A stretch of 14,084 nucleotides of DNA from an uncultured Oscillospiraceae bacterium (GTDB lineage: Bacteria; Bacillota; Clostridia; Oscillospirales; Ruminococcaceae). The position numbers and the translations under genes are program-made. This document shows, piece after piece, positions 1 to 6,776 of the stretch; the first letter of the stretch is position 1, and every line of letters begins with the position of its first letter. The notes under the pieces are model-generated. The model was given only the letters and a program-made list of their open reading frames with translations, had not been told where the DNA came from and did not search any database. The stretch spans positions 1-14,084 of the forward strand of contig CAKSEO010000057.1 in assembly GCA_934446565.1 (NCBI GenBank), read 5' to 3'.

Positions 1-32
1 GCAAGGGGGGCGCGCCCCCCTTGACTCCCAAT
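1..32 (-). repeat. GC-rich palindromic repeat, left window edge
   Basis: Positions 2-23 form a perfect 22-bp palindrome: CAAGGGGGGCG followed by its exact complement. Read on the minus strand, the element starts with ATTGGGAGTCAAG and runs off the left edge. The right end of the window has the same layout on the plus strand (ATTGGGAGAGTCAAG, then a G-run/C-run palindrome, then CTTGC). I therefore treat both as one repeat family in inverted, outward-facing orientation. The element is cut by the window edge, so its full length is unknown. Confidence 0.7.
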
Positions 33-92
33 AGGGGGCGCCTGATAATTTTACACTACCCGCCTAAATTATAGTTTAAACTTAGCCAGACT

Positions 93-120
93 AAAACCGC
101 CCAGTAATAAACCGGGCGGT
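93..120 (-). terminator. Rho-independent terminator of the GDSL hydrolase gene
   Basis: On the minus strand, a perfect 7-bp stem ACCGCCC/GGGCGGT (114-120 with 96-102) is followed by TTTT (96-93). It lies just past the stop codon of the minus-strand gene that ends at 128. Confidence 0.85.
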
Positions 121-127
121 CGATATA

Positions 128-1252
128 TCATTTAAGTATCTCTCCAGGGACAATGTCCGCCATCTGCTTATAACCCATTTTACTGGGGTGAAGATGGTCG
201 CCGCTGTCAAACTGCGGGAGCATTCTTGTGGGGCGCTCCGGGTCGGCAAGTGCCTTATCGAAGTCAATGCAGCCATCTATGAGGTCAGTTGAACGTATCC
301 AATCGTTGAACTGGCTGCGCACTTCCTCGCGGAACGGCGCGTAAGTACGCCAGCCCTCGATCGGGAGCAGCGTTCCAACGTACACTTTATATCCGAAGCC
401 CCGTGCCTTTTCAATATAGTACTTCATACAGTCCGCAAGCTCCTGCGCCGTAGGCATGTCGCTCATCGGACGGAACGGGTTCACTTCAGTGCCTACCGGG
501 TGGATTATATCATTGATACCATGCTGGATTATGACCGTATCCGCGCCGTCCGTGGGTACTTCATGCGAAAAGCGCTTGCTTCCCATGAGACCGTAGGACT
601 CGTAGGTTATACAGTTGTATTCCCGGAGCATTCTGGTACCGCTTGCCGCACGACGGATAACAGCGGTGCGGAGCTTTTCCTCGCGGTTGCAGCGCAGCGT
701 GAGGTATTCCGGCCAGTCCTGCGCGGTTATCGAGTCGCCATAGCACACTACGGTGCGGTTTTCCGTCGAGGTAAGCACGGAAACATTGCTTAGGAAGTAT
801 ATCACGCTGATCCCACGTTCTATTTCCTTGGGAATGAGTTCCGTCTCTGTCATGTCGCCGATAGCGTAGTATCCCTCTGTGAGCGGACCGCTGGTGAACA
901 CCGCCGACCGCAGCAACGTGAAATCCCTGAACCAGAAGCTTACGGTTATCAGGCTCTGCGGCTCGATGTCGCAGGGCAGCTCATCGGAAACGATATGCTC
1001 GCCTGCTCCGACTGTAGCCTCAAGATTTCCGCCAAATGTGACGGGATAGAACTTCCCGCCGATAAAAGCGGTGACTTTATTGAATGTGACCGGCTCGGTA
1101 CCGCAGAAGTTGTCAAACGTGAGCCTTACGGCAGTTCCGCCGAACTGCGAGTAAATAGGGTAGCGGAACGTGATGTTGCGGTTGTAGCCCTCGGGGCGGT
1201 TTTCTCCTATTGATATAGCGTTGCCCCAGACGCTTGCCCAGTGCTGTGTCAT
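128..1252 (-). CDS. SGNH/GDSL-family hydrolase (probable carbohydrate or acyl esterase)
   Basis: This 374-residue protein shows the SGNH hydrolase blocks in its C-terminal half. VVCYGDSIT contains the candidate nucleophile Ser174, a Gly follows in AASGTRML, Asn lies in HGINDI, and GDHLHP supplies Asp352 and His355 of the DxxH block. The first ~160 residues are beta-rich without catalytic motifs and resemble the accessory jelly-roll module often found before this domain in bacterial carbohydrate esterases. No signal peptide or TM segment is visible, so it is probably cytoplasmic. The start at 1252 is supported by AGAGAGG about 8 nt upstream and by a consensus promoter. It is a single-gene unit with its own terminator, divergent from the antiporter gene. 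The substrate cannot be predicted; deacetylation of glycans is the common role for relatives. The family call is firm, the activity is inference. Confidence 0.88.
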   Translation of the reverse strand: MTQHWASVWGNAISIGENRPEGYNRNITFRYPIYSQFGGTAVRLTFDNFCGTEPVTFNKVTAFIGGKFYPVTFGGNLEATVGAGEHIVSDELPCDIEPQSLITVSFWFRDFTLLRSAVFTSGPLTEGYYAIGDMTETELIPKEIERGISVIYFLSNVSVLTSTENRTVVCYGDSITAQDWPEYLTLRCNREEKLRTAVIRRAASGTRMLREYNCITYESYGLMGSKRFSHEVPTDGADTVIIQHGINDIIHPVGTEVNPFRPMSDMPTAQELADCMKYYIEKARGFGYKVYVGTLLPIEGWRTYAPFREEVRSQFNDWIRSTDLIDGCIDFDKALADPERPTRMLPQFDSGDHLHPSKMGYKQMADIVPGEILK

Positions 1253-1296
1253 GGTGTTTCCTCTCTGTTCTGTTTTATCTTTTTTCTCCGTTAGAT

Positions 1297-1325
1297 ATTA
1301 TATAACGTTGCGTTAAAATTGTCAA
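1297..1325 (-). promoter_or_regulatory. Sigma-70 type promoter of the GDSL hydrolase gene
   Basis: On the minus strand, TTGACA (1325-1320) and TATAAT (1302-1297) are separated by 17 bp, a perfect consensus match about 45 bp before the start codon. The promoter is divergent from that of the antiporter gene. The ~85 bp between the two -35 boxes holds a small GGGA-ATTA-TCCC inverted repeat (1351-1362), a possible but unproven operator. Confidence 0.8.
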
Positions 1326-1411
1326 GACATGCCGCAGTACAGATTTCATAGGGAATTATCCCAATTTTAATAGTGATATTCTGCCGATTCGGACAAATTG
1401 CGATAAAAAGC

Positions 1412-1440
1412 TTGACTTTTTGCAAATAAAATAGTATATT
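1412..1440 (+). promoter_or_regulatory. Sigma-70 type promoter of the NhaC-family antiporter gene
   Basis: TTGACT (1412-1417) and TATATT (1435-1440) are separated by exactly 17 bp. The start codon at 1470 follows, with a GGAG ribosome binding site at 1459-1462. Confidence 0.75.
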
Positions 1441-1469
1441 AATAATATAAACTAAAAAGGAGTTATTTT

Positions 1470-3092
1470 ATGAAAAAACATGTCGGCAAAATAATCACTG
1501 CCCTGTTTATCGTTCTTTTTATAATCGGCTGCTATATCCAGGCTCCGATTACGGAAGCGATAGGCTCGCTTTGGTCGCTGCTTCCCCCGGTCATCGCCAT
1601 AGGACTGGCGCTGATCACTAAAGAGGTTTATTCCTCGCTGTTCATTGGAATACTTACCGGCGGTATCGTGTATGCTGTGGCTACCGGCGGCGGTTTCGAG
1701 GGGATGTTCACTACCGTTATCCAGGAGGGACTAATCGCGAACCTCGCGGATTCCTACAATGTGGGAATACTGGTGTTCCTGGTCGTGCTCGGAGTTATCG
1801 TGGTCCTAATGAACAAGGCAGGCGGCAGCCGCGCCTACGGCGAGTGGGCCGCGGCGCACATCAAGAGCCGTCAGGGAGCGGCGCTCTCAACGTTCCTGCT
1901 GGGCGCTCTCATCTTCGTTGACGACTATTTCAACTGCCTGACCGTTGGCTCTGTAATGCGCCCGGTAACGGACAAGCACAACGTTTCCCGAGCCAAGCTC
2001 GCGTATCTTATCGACGCCACTGCTGCGCCTATATGCATTATCGCGCCGATATCCTCATGGGCTGCCGCAGTCAGCGGAACGGTCGAGGGCGTGAACGGAA
2101 TAAGCCTGTTCATCAGCACGATACCGTACAACCTGTACGCGCTGTTGACTATTCTCATGGTTATATTCCTGTCCGTCACCGGATTCGATTTCGGTCCGAT
2201 GAGGACGCACGAGCTGAACGCCCGTAACGGCGACCTGTTCACTACCCGCAACAAGGTCTATGAGGACGACGACCAGCCCACCCACTCCCGCGGAAAGGTC
2301 ATCGACCTGATACTTCCCGTTGCGATACTTATCGTGCTCTGCGTTATCGGAATGATATACACAGGAGGTTTCTTCAGCGGCACTAATTTCATCGAAGCAT
2401 TTGCTAACTGCGACGCGGCGTATGGACTTTCGCTCGGCTCCGTTGCGGCGCTTGTGGTTATCATTATCTACTTCCTGTGCCGCAGGGTACTGTCCTTTGT
2501 AGAGTGCATGGATTCAGTAGCTGCCGGGTTCAAGCAGATGGTTCCTGCGATACTGATACTTACGTTCGCATGGACCCTTAAGACTATGACGAATCACCTC
2601 GAAGCAGGCGCGTTCGTTTCCGGGCTGGTGCAGAGTGCGACTGCTATCAGCATACTGTTGCCGATGATCCTGTTCGTTGTTGCAGTCGGGCTTGCGTTTG
2701 CTACGGGTACTTCCTGGGGAACGTTCGGCATTCTCATCCCGATAGTCACCAGCGTATTCAGCGTTGAGCTCGCGAATGTTGCTGAAACCGGCGAGATACC
2801 CCAGATGGTCATAGTGTGCATTTCCGCGTGCCTTGCCGGAGCGGTCTGCGGCGACCACTGCTCGCCGATATCGGATACCACTATCATGGCTTCCACCGGA
2901 GCGCAGTGCGACCACGTCAACCACGTTTCAACGCAGCTGCCGTATGCGCTGACGGTTGCTGGCGTGTGCGTAGTCGGCTACCTCATCTCCGGTTTTATCC
3001 AGAATGTGTTCGTGGTGCTCGGCATTTCTGTGGTGCTTATGCTGGGACTGCTGTTCCTGCTGAAGGCTCTGCTCGGAAAAAAGCAGAAGTGA
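1470..3092 (+). CDS. NhaC-family Na+/H+ antiporter-type membrane transporter
   Basis: This is a 540-residue, strongly hydrophobic protein with about 11-13 predicted TM segments, the first near residues 8-25. Family signatures visible are the FVDDYFNCLTVGSV segment with acidic pair Asp151/Asp152, the following VSRAKLAYLIDATAAP and ISSWAA stretch, TGTSWGTFGILIPI, and GDHCSPISDTTIMAS with Asp462, His463 and Asp469. These are typical of the NhaC branch of the ion transporter superfamily, whose members exchange cytoplasmic Na+ for H+ or couple exchange to organic acids (MleN-type malate/lactate antiport). The actual substrate cannot be read from sequence. The start at 1470 follows AAAAGGAG at good spacing. 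The gene stands alone between its own promoter and a strong terminator. It lies next to the threonine-dehydratase operon, but nothing shows co-transcription. Confidence 0.88.
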   Translation: MKKHVGKIITALFIVLFIIGCYIQAPITEAIGSLWSLLPPVIAIGLALITKEVYSSLFIGILTGGIVYAVATGGGFEGMFTTVIQEGLIANLADSYNVGILVFLVVLGVIVVLMNKAGGSRAYGEWAAAHIKSRQGAALSTFLLGALIFVDDYFNCLTVGSVMRPVTDKHNVSRAKLAYLIDATAAPICIIAPISSWAAAVSGTVEGVNGISLFISTIPYNLYALLTILMVIFLSVTGFDFGPMRTHELNARNGDLFTTRNKVYEDDDQPTHSRGKVIDLILPVAILIVLCVIGMIYTGGFFSGTNFIEAFANCDAAYGLSLGSVAALVVIIIYFLCRRVLSFVECMDSVAAGFKQMVPAILILTFAWTLKTMTNHLEAGAFVSGLVQSATAISILLPMILFVVAVGLAFATGTSWGTFGILIPIVTSVFSVELANVAETGEIPQMVIVCISACLAGAVCGDHCSPISDTTIMASTGAQCDHVNHVSTQLPYALTVAGVCVVGYLISGFIQNVFVVLGISVVLMLGLLFLLKALLGKKQK

Positions 3093-3105
3093 ACTGAATA
3101 GCTCT

Positions 3106-3141
3106 TCCGGGAGGTCGTTGTGTGCGACCTCCCGGATTTTT
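3106..3141 (+). terminator. Rho-independent terminator after the antiporter gene
   Basis: A perfect 12-bp stem, TCCGGGAGGTCG (3106-3117) with CGACCTCCCGGA (3125-3136), has a 7-nt loop and is followed by TTTTT (3137-3141). Confidence 0.95.
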
Positions 3142-3180
3142 GACCATGCAGGAATATTTCGCCGAAATTTCAGAAAACAC

Positions 3181-3209
3181 TTGACAAATCATGCGGAGGG
3201 GTGTATAAT
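3181..3209 (+). promoter_or_regulatory. Consensus promoter of the ilvA-ridA operon
   Basis: TTGACA (3181-3186) and TATAAT (3204-3209) are separated by exactly 17 bp, a full consensus match. Transcription should start near 3216, leaving a ~350-nt untranslated leader before the start codon at 3564. Such a strong core promoter fits control by attenuation downstream. Confidence 0.9.
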
Positions 3210-3215
3210 CTCATT

Positions 3216-3507
3216 GTACGGATATTTCCGTGCAGCAGATCAATAAATGCGTTGATGGGTGCGGTTTTCCGCCACATGTCGAGTCCGCTTTTCCAGAGAG
3301 CTGCCGTCTGGTGCAAGGCAGTAAAGCATCCGCGTGTGATCCGCCCGAAGCAGACAGTCTGAACCCCGGCGTATAGCGAGACAGCCCCGCCGGATATTAA
3401 GATCGTACGGATTTCCACCGTTAAAGGGAAGTGCATTGATGGATGTACAGAGGCTGATTTGGCTTATATTTATGCCCTCTTATCGCTCTGACAAGGGGGA
3501 TTTTTTA
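3216..3507 (+). ncRNA. T-box-type tRNA-sensing leader, probable Ile specifier
   Basis: The diagnostic part is the distal Stem I: AGAGAG (3295-3300), CTGCC (3301-3305), the loop with TGGTGCAA, then GGCAG closing the stem. This matches the conserved AG-bulge/distal-loop layout of T-box leaders. The lower stem can be drawn as TGC (3248-3250) with GCA (3350-3352), GGGTG (3257-3261) with CGCCC (3342-3346) around a kink-turn-like GA-containing internal loop, and CACATG (3273-3278) with CGTGTG (3333-3338). That places ATC (Ile) at 3339-3341 on the 3' side of the specifier loop, as expected for a dehydratase that feeds isoleucine synthesis. A CCGGCG/CGCCGG hairpin (3366-3393) may be Stem III. The usual TGGNACC-type T-box near the terminator was not found. 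The class call is good, the specifier is inferred. Confidence 0.72.
3475..3506 (+). terminator. Attenuator terminator in the ilvA leader
   Basis: CCCTCTT (3475-3481) pairs with AAGGGGG (3493-3499), one pair being U-G, and a TTTTTT run follows (3501-3506). An upstream AGAGG (3449-3453) can pair with CCTCT (3476-3480). That pairing is mutually exclusive with the terminator and gives a plausible antiterminator. Confidence 0.8.
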
Positions 3508-3514
3508 ATAGCTG

Positions 3515-3556
3515 CTCCTCTGCACCCGACTAAAATTTGCCAAATGGCAGGAGGAG
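3515..3556 (+). promoter_or_regulatory. Possible ribosome-binding-site sequestering hairpin before ilvA
   Basis: CTCCTCTGC (3515-3523) can pair with GCAGGAGGAG (3547-3556) with a single bulged G, which would bury the Shine-Dalgarno sequence. The same SD fixes the ilvA start at 3564, because an in-frame ATG at 3546 or 3537 would overlap or precede it. Whether the helix forms in the cell is not known. Confidence 0.4.
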
Positions 3557-3563
3557 TTATTTT

Positions 3564-4757
3564 ATGCTTACACTAGACAAGGTTTACAAAGCGTCCCACG
3601 TTCTGAAAGAGGTCATCAGGGAGACCGACCTCATCAAGGCTCCGAAGATCAACAAGGATGCCGAGGTTTATCTCAAGACCGAGAATCTTCAGGTAACAGG
3701 TTCGTTCAAGGTGCGCGGCGCGTACTTCAAGATTTCCCAGCTAAGCGACGAGGAGAAAGCCAAGGGCGTTATCGCATGTTCCGCAGGCAACCATGCTCAG
3801 GGCGTTGCGCTGGCTGCGTCAAGAGCTGGTATCAAGTCCCTCATCTGCCTTCCTGACGGCGCGCCTATCTCCAAGGTTGAGGCTACCAAGTCCTACGGCG
3901 CTGAGGTATGCCTGGTAGAGGGCGTTTACGACGACGCCTACGCTAAGGCTCTCCAGCTCCGCGATGAAAAGGGATATACCTTTATTCACCCGTTCGACGA
4001 CGAGGATGTTATCGCAGGTCAGGGTACTATCGGTCTGGAAGTCCTGGAGCAGCTCCCTGACGTTGACGCGGTCGTAGTTCCGATAGGCGGCGGCGGACTT
4101 ATCTCCGGCGTAGCCTACACGATAAAGCAACTCAACCCCAAGATAAAGGTTTACGGCGTACAGGCTGCCGGTGCTCCCAGCATGGTAAATTCCATAAGAG
4201 ACGGCAAGATCGAGCGTCTTGACGAGGTTTCTACCATTGCAGACGGAATCAAAGTAAAGGAGCCCGGTCAGCATACGTTCGACATTTGCAGCAAGTACGT
4301 TGACGAGATCGTTACCGTTTCCGATGATGAGATCGCGGCGGCTATCCTGGCGCTCATCGAGCAGCAGAAGCTCATCTCCGAGGGCGCAGGCGCTGTTTCC
4401 GTAGCGGCTGTAATGTTCGACAAGGTTCCGGTGAAGGGCAAGAAGGTCGTATGCCTGGTCTCCGGCGGTAACATCGACGTTACTATCCTGTCGAGAGTCA
4501 TTCATCGCGGTCTTGTCAAGTCCGGCAGAACTGCGCTGCTCAACATCGAGCTGCTTGACAAGCCTGGTCAGCTCCTCGGCGTATCGAAGATCATCGCAAA
4601 CCTTGGCGGCAACGTTGTCGGAGTACATCACGAGCACGTTGGCAATTCCGACATCAACGGCTGCTACCTGAGAATAGAGATGGAAACCAGAAACTTTGAG
4701 CACCTCAACCAGATCAGAAATGCTCTCACTGAGGCAGGTTTCAAGATAGTAGATTAA
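3564..4757 (+). CDS. ilvA: Threonine dehydratase (threonine ammonia-lyase), PLP enzyme with ACT domain
   Basis: This 397-residue fold-type II PLP enzyme converts L-threonine to 2-oxobutyrate and ammonia, with 2-aminocrotonate as released intermediate. Lys49 in TGSFKVRGAY is the Schiff-base lysine, SAGNHAQGVA binds the substrate, and the glycine loop GGGG (175-178) binds the PLP phosphate. Residues ~325-397 (NIELLDKPGQLLGVSKI...) form one ACT domain, as in short threonine dehydratases of about 400 residues. This is unlike biosynthetic E. coli IlvA (514 residues) and unlike TdcB, which lacks ACT. I chose the ATG at 3564 because AGGAGGAG lies just upstream; an ATG at 3537 would place the SD inside the gene. 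It heads an operon with ridA (21-nt gap) behind a T-box-like attenuator, which suggests a role in isoleucine supply, although a catabolic role is possible. Confidence 0.93.
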   Translation: MLTLDKVYKASHVLKEVIRETDLIKAPKINKDAEVYLKTENLQVTGSFKVRGAYFKISQLSDEEKAKGVIACSAGNHAQGVALAASRAGIKSLICLPDGAPISKVEATKSYGAEVCLVEGVYDDAYAKALQLRDEKGYTFIHPFDDEDVIAGQGTIGLEVLEQLPDVDAVVVPIGGGGLISGVAYTIKQLNPKIKVYGVQAAGAPSMVNSIRDGKIERLDEVSTIADGIKVKEPGQHTFDICSKYVDEIVTVSDDEIAAAILALIEQQKLISEGAGAVSVAAVMFDKVPVKGKKVVCLVSGGNIDVTILSRVIHRGLVKSGRTALLNIELLDKPGQLLGVSKIIANLGGNVVGVHHEHVGNSDINGCYLRIEMETRNFEHLNQIRNALTEAGFKIVD

Positions 4758-4778
4758 TAACATCAAAGGAGAATCACC

Positions 4779-5150
4779 ATGAAAGACGTTTTCACACCCA
4801 ACGCACCCGCAGCTATCGGTCCGTACACCCAGGCAAAGGTAGTAGGCAATATGGTTTACACATCCGGTCAGATCGCGATCGTACCCGCGACCGGAAACCT
4901 TGCAGAGGGCGGTATCGAGGCACAGGCTAAGCAGGTCTGCGAGAACCTCAAGGCTGTTCTTGCTGAGGCTGGCTCCGACCTTACAAAGGTAGTCAAGACC
5001 ACCTGCTTCCTCAAGAATATCAACGATTTCGCAGCATTCAACGCCGTTTACGGCGAGTACTTCACCACTAAGCCTGCACGTTCCTGCGTAGGCGGACTGA
5101 GCCTGCCAAAGGGCGCTCTCGTTGAAGTTGAAGTAATTGCAGAACTCTAA
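4779..5150 (+). CDS. ridA: RidA-family enamine/imine deaminase
   Basis: This 123-residue protein matches the full YjgF/YER057c/UK114 (RidA) length. RidA hydrolyses 2-aminocrotonate and related imines formed by PLP dehydratases, sparing other PLP enzymes from damage. The motifs seen are GPYTQA near the N-terminus, YTSGQI, and the C-terminal PARSC...LPKGALVEVEVIAEL. Arg101, Cys103 and Glu116 keep the spacing of E. coli Arg105, Cys107 and Glu120, with Arg being the carboxylate-binding residue that marks the active RidA subgroup. The ATG at 4779 has AAAGGAG 7 nt upstream. It directly follows ilvA with a 21-nt gap and shares its leader control, a classic enzyme/detoxifier pairing. A terminator follows at once. 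Confidence 0.95.
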   Translation: MKDVFTPNAPAAIGPYTQAKVVGNMVYTSGQIAIVPATGNLAEGGIEAQAKQVCENLKAVLAEAGSDLTKVVKTTCFLKNINDFAAFNAVYGEYFTTKPARSCVGGLSLPKGALVEVEVIAEL

Positions 5151-5167
5151 TCTTTGAGCGACAAATT

Positions 5168-5205
5168 CAAAATGGCTGTACGAATACGTGCAGCCATTTT
5201 GTGTT
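5168..5205. terminator. Strong, probably bidirectional terminator after ridA
   Basis: CAAAATGGCTG (5168-5178) pairs with CAGCCATTTTG (5191-5201). The stem continues inward through a U-G pair and ACG/CGT to an AATA tetraloop, giving about 15 bp. The terminal T-run (TTTTGTGTT) serves the plus strand and the A-run on the 5' side serves the minus strand. Confidence 0.85.
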
Positions 5206-5211
5206 ATCCGG

Positions 5212-5245
5212 AAAATAAAAAACGGCGCTGCGAAAACAGTGCCGT
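5212..5245 (-). terminator. Rho-independent terminator of the minD-mgsA operon
   Basis: On the minus strand, ACGGCACTG pairs with CAGCGCCGT (plus 5237-5245 with 5222-5230; 9 bp including one wobble). It is followed by a T-rich tract (plus 5212-5222 is AAATAAAAAA). It sits 20 bp beyond the mgsA stop codon. Confidence 0.85.
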
Positions 5246-5264
5246 CGTGGTCGTGCTGGAAGTA

Positions 5265-5663
5265 TCAGTTTCTCATGTATTCTCTCCAGTCGAGATCTCC
5301 GCGTTCAAGAGCGTGGATAAGCGCCTCTGCTGTAGCGATATTCGTAGCGACCGGGATGTTGTGGACATCGCAAAGGCGAAGCAGATTGATGTCATTCGGT
5401 TCGTGGGATTTCGCGTTCAGCGGGTCGCGGAAGAATATCAGCAGATCGACCTCGTTGCAGGAGATGCTGGAGGCAAGCTGCTGATCGCCGCCCTGCGAGC
5501 CGCTGAGGTAACGCTGGATATGAAGCCCTGTCGCCTCTGCAACGAGCTTTCCTGTGGTGCCGGTCGCGCGTATCTCGTGATGGCTTAGTATACCGCAGTA
5601 TGCGATACAGAACTGTACCATCAGTTCTTTCTTGGAGTCGTGTGCTATGAGTGCAATGTTCAT
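5265..5663 (-). CDS. mgsA: Methylglyoxal synthase
   Basis: This 132-residue enzyme converts dihydroxyacetone phosphate to methylglyoxal and phosphate, a glycolytic bypass used under phosphate limitation or sugar-phosphate excess. Motifs seen are AHDSKK (His8, Asp9, Lys12), ATGTTG (33-38) for phosphate binding, SGSQGGDQQ with Asp60 in the position of E. coli catalytic Asp71, FFRDPL with Asp80 (E. coli Asp91), His87 (E. coli His98) and [12 protein letters not shown]. The position of E. coli Asp101 is Asn90, followed by Asp91. I set the start at 5663, where TAAGGAGGG lies 8 nt upstream and MNIALIAHD matches the family N-terminus; the longer reading from 5729 adds 22 unrelated residues. Its SD overlaps the minD stop codon, so translation of the two genes is probably coupled. 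Confidence 0.94.
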   Translation of the reverse strand: MNIALIAHDSKKELMVQFCIAYCGILSHHEIRATGTTGKLVAEATGLHIQRYLSGSQGGDQQLASSISCNEVDLLIFFRDPLNAKSHEPNDINLLRLCDVHNIPVATNIATAEALIHALERGDLDWREYMRN

Positions 5664-5676
5664 GGCTGCTCCCTCC

Positions 5677-6414
5677 TTAGTTGATGTTGATAGTGAGCGG
5701 AACGTCCTCACCGAGAATTCTTCTTGCAATGGCTGCGTAAGCCTTAGCGCCGCCGCAGTTAGGAGGAAGCGGCTGACCCTTTGCGCCGCATACCTTGATG
5801 TTTACATCCTCAGGAACAACGCCTACGAGCGGGATACCAACGCTGTCCATTACCTCGTCGAGGTCGTAGAGGATATCCTCATCCTTGAAGTTGGGGCTTA
5901 CCTTGTTGATGATAAGGCGCTGATTGGTGCAGTTCTTTACATACAGGAAGTCGGAAAGTATCGCGCCGTCGCGTACGCAGACGGTATCCGGCGTTGTGAC
6001 CATAAGGATGAGCTCAGCAGCCTTTATAACGCTGAACACTGAGCTGCCGATACCTGCGGTATCCATGATTATGTAGTCGAAGTGCTTGCGCATTTCCTGG
6101 CAGACTTCCATGATCTTTTCAGGATTGATATCAATGAACGGGTTTCTTGTCGCGCAGACCAGATAGAGGTTGTCAACACGGTCTACCTTAGTCGTTGCGG
6201 TCAGGATATCTATCTTGCCTTCGAGGTATTCGCCGATATCGTGCTTTACCTTATCCTTTATGCCGAGCATGATGTCAAGGCATCTGAGACCGAAGTCCAG
6301 CTCGACTACCAGAGTTTTCTTACCAAGCGCGGCAAGCGCAGTTGCAACGTTCGCCGAAGTGGTGGACTTTCCGGTGCCGCCCTTACCAGCCGTTACCGCA
6401 ATGATCTGTGACAT
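5677..6414 (-). CDS. minD: MinD/ParA-family ATPase (MinD-like)
   Basis: This 245-residue SIMIBI-class ATPase has the deviant Walker A motif GKGGTGKST (residues 10-18) with signature Lys11 and Lys16. It also has the [14 protein letters not shown] switch I-like segment of MinD proteins and a Walker B-like [10 protein letters not shown]. MinD positions the division site by recruiting MinC to the membrane. E. coli MinD (270 residues) ends in an amphipathic membrane-targeting helix. Here the C-terminus ([15 protein letters not shown]) shows no clear amphipathic basic helix, and neither minC nor minE is in the window. A MinD-type name is therefore well supported by sequence style, but a full Min system is not shown. 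The start at 6414 has GAGGGG upstream. The downstream partner mgsA begins 13 nt after the stop; a min-mgsA neighbourhood is common in Clostridia. Confidence 0.85.
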   Translation of the reverse strand: MSQIIAVTAGKGGTGKSTTSANVATALAALGKKTLVVELDFGLRCLDIMLGIKDKVKHDIGEYLEGKIDILTATTKVDRVDNLYLVCATRNPFIDINPEKIMEVCQEMRKHFDYIIMDTAGIGSSVFSVIKAAELILMVTTPDTVCVRDGAILSDFLYVKNCTNQRLIINKVSPNFKDEDILYDLDEVMDSVGIPLVGVVPEDVNIKVCGAKGQPLPPNCGGAKAYAAIARRILGEDVPLTININ

Positions 6415-6496
6415 GTTGATCCCCTCTCAATCTATCGAATTTGTATCTCGCATAGAGATACGCACCCAGAATATCTATGATAATTTTCATATATCT

Positions 6497-6525
6497 ATTC
6501 TACCACAAAAAGCCTCTAAAATAAA
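6497..6525 (-). promoter_or_regulatory. Probable extended -10 promoter of minD-mgsA
   Basis: On the minus strand, TGG-TAGAAT (-10 at 6502-6497) carries the extended TGn element. The matching -35 position holds only a weak TTTATT (6525-6520). It lies ~80 bp upstream of the minD start. Confidence 0.5.
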
Positions 6526-6672
6526 GCTTTTTTTTCTACTTTTCAAATTTTTGTGAAATATCTTCATTTTCTTTGGTCGTTTTTGTGCATATTTACATTT
6601 GTTCTTTATGCGCTCGGCTATGACACTAATGCGAGTTTTATAATGATTTCCCGACTTAATAATAAAAAACCG
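6526..6672. other. AT-rich intergenic stretch with no recognised gene
   Basis: This stretch lies between the minD promoter and the operator repeats of the downstream membrane-protein gene. It is strongly AT-rich, with an AAAGCTTT inverted repeat (around 6523-6533) next to a T-run. I see no convincing coding frame, RNA or further operator copy. A short minus-strand frame here has no codon or SD support. Confidence 0.6.
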
Positions 6673-6706
6673 AACAATCAGGAAGTTGGATTTAACAATT
6701 AGGAAG
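6673..6706 (+). promoter_or_regulatory. Two direct repeats, LytTR-type operator, upstream of the three-TM protein gene
   Basis: AACAATCAGGAAG (6673-6685) and AACAATTAGGAAG (6694-6706) are spaced exactly 21 bp start to start. The second begins 19 bp before the -35 hexamer at 6713. The ACAATTAGG core resembles the 9-bp half-sites, separated by 12 bp, that LytTR regulators such as ComE use. The same motif and geometry recur at 7581-7635. Confidence 0.75.
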
Positions 6707-6712
6707 ATTTGA

Positions 6713-6741
6713 TTGACTTTTGTCGAATAAAAAGGTATAAT
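6713..6741 (+). promoter_or_regulatory. Promoter of the three-TM protein gene
   Basis: TTGACT (6713-6718) and TATAAT (6736-6741) are separated by 17 bp. The upstream edge abuts the 21-bp direct repeats, a class II-like activator position. Confidence 0.85.
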
Positions 6742-6776
6742 CAACAAGACTACAAAATACACAAAGGAGAATCACT

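Noticed and set aside
3360..3395. AGCGAGACAGCCCCGCC resembles a cobalamin-riboswitch B12 box
   Set aside because: The match is partial, the rest of the cobalamin core is missing, and the Stem I pattern of a T-box fits the upstream part much better.
3439..3576. A 45-codon reading frame in the ilvA leader (starts MDVQRLIWLIFM), with AAAGGGAAG upstream, as a leader peptide
   Set aside because: It runs through the terminator and over the ilvA start. Its Ile/Leu codons are suggestive but few, and the upstream Stem I already explains the attenuation. It is kept only as a weak alternative.
3819..4766. Long minus-strand reading frame opposite ilvA (315 codons)
   Set aside because: It is a shadow of the well-identified PLP enzyme gene and shows no family motifs.
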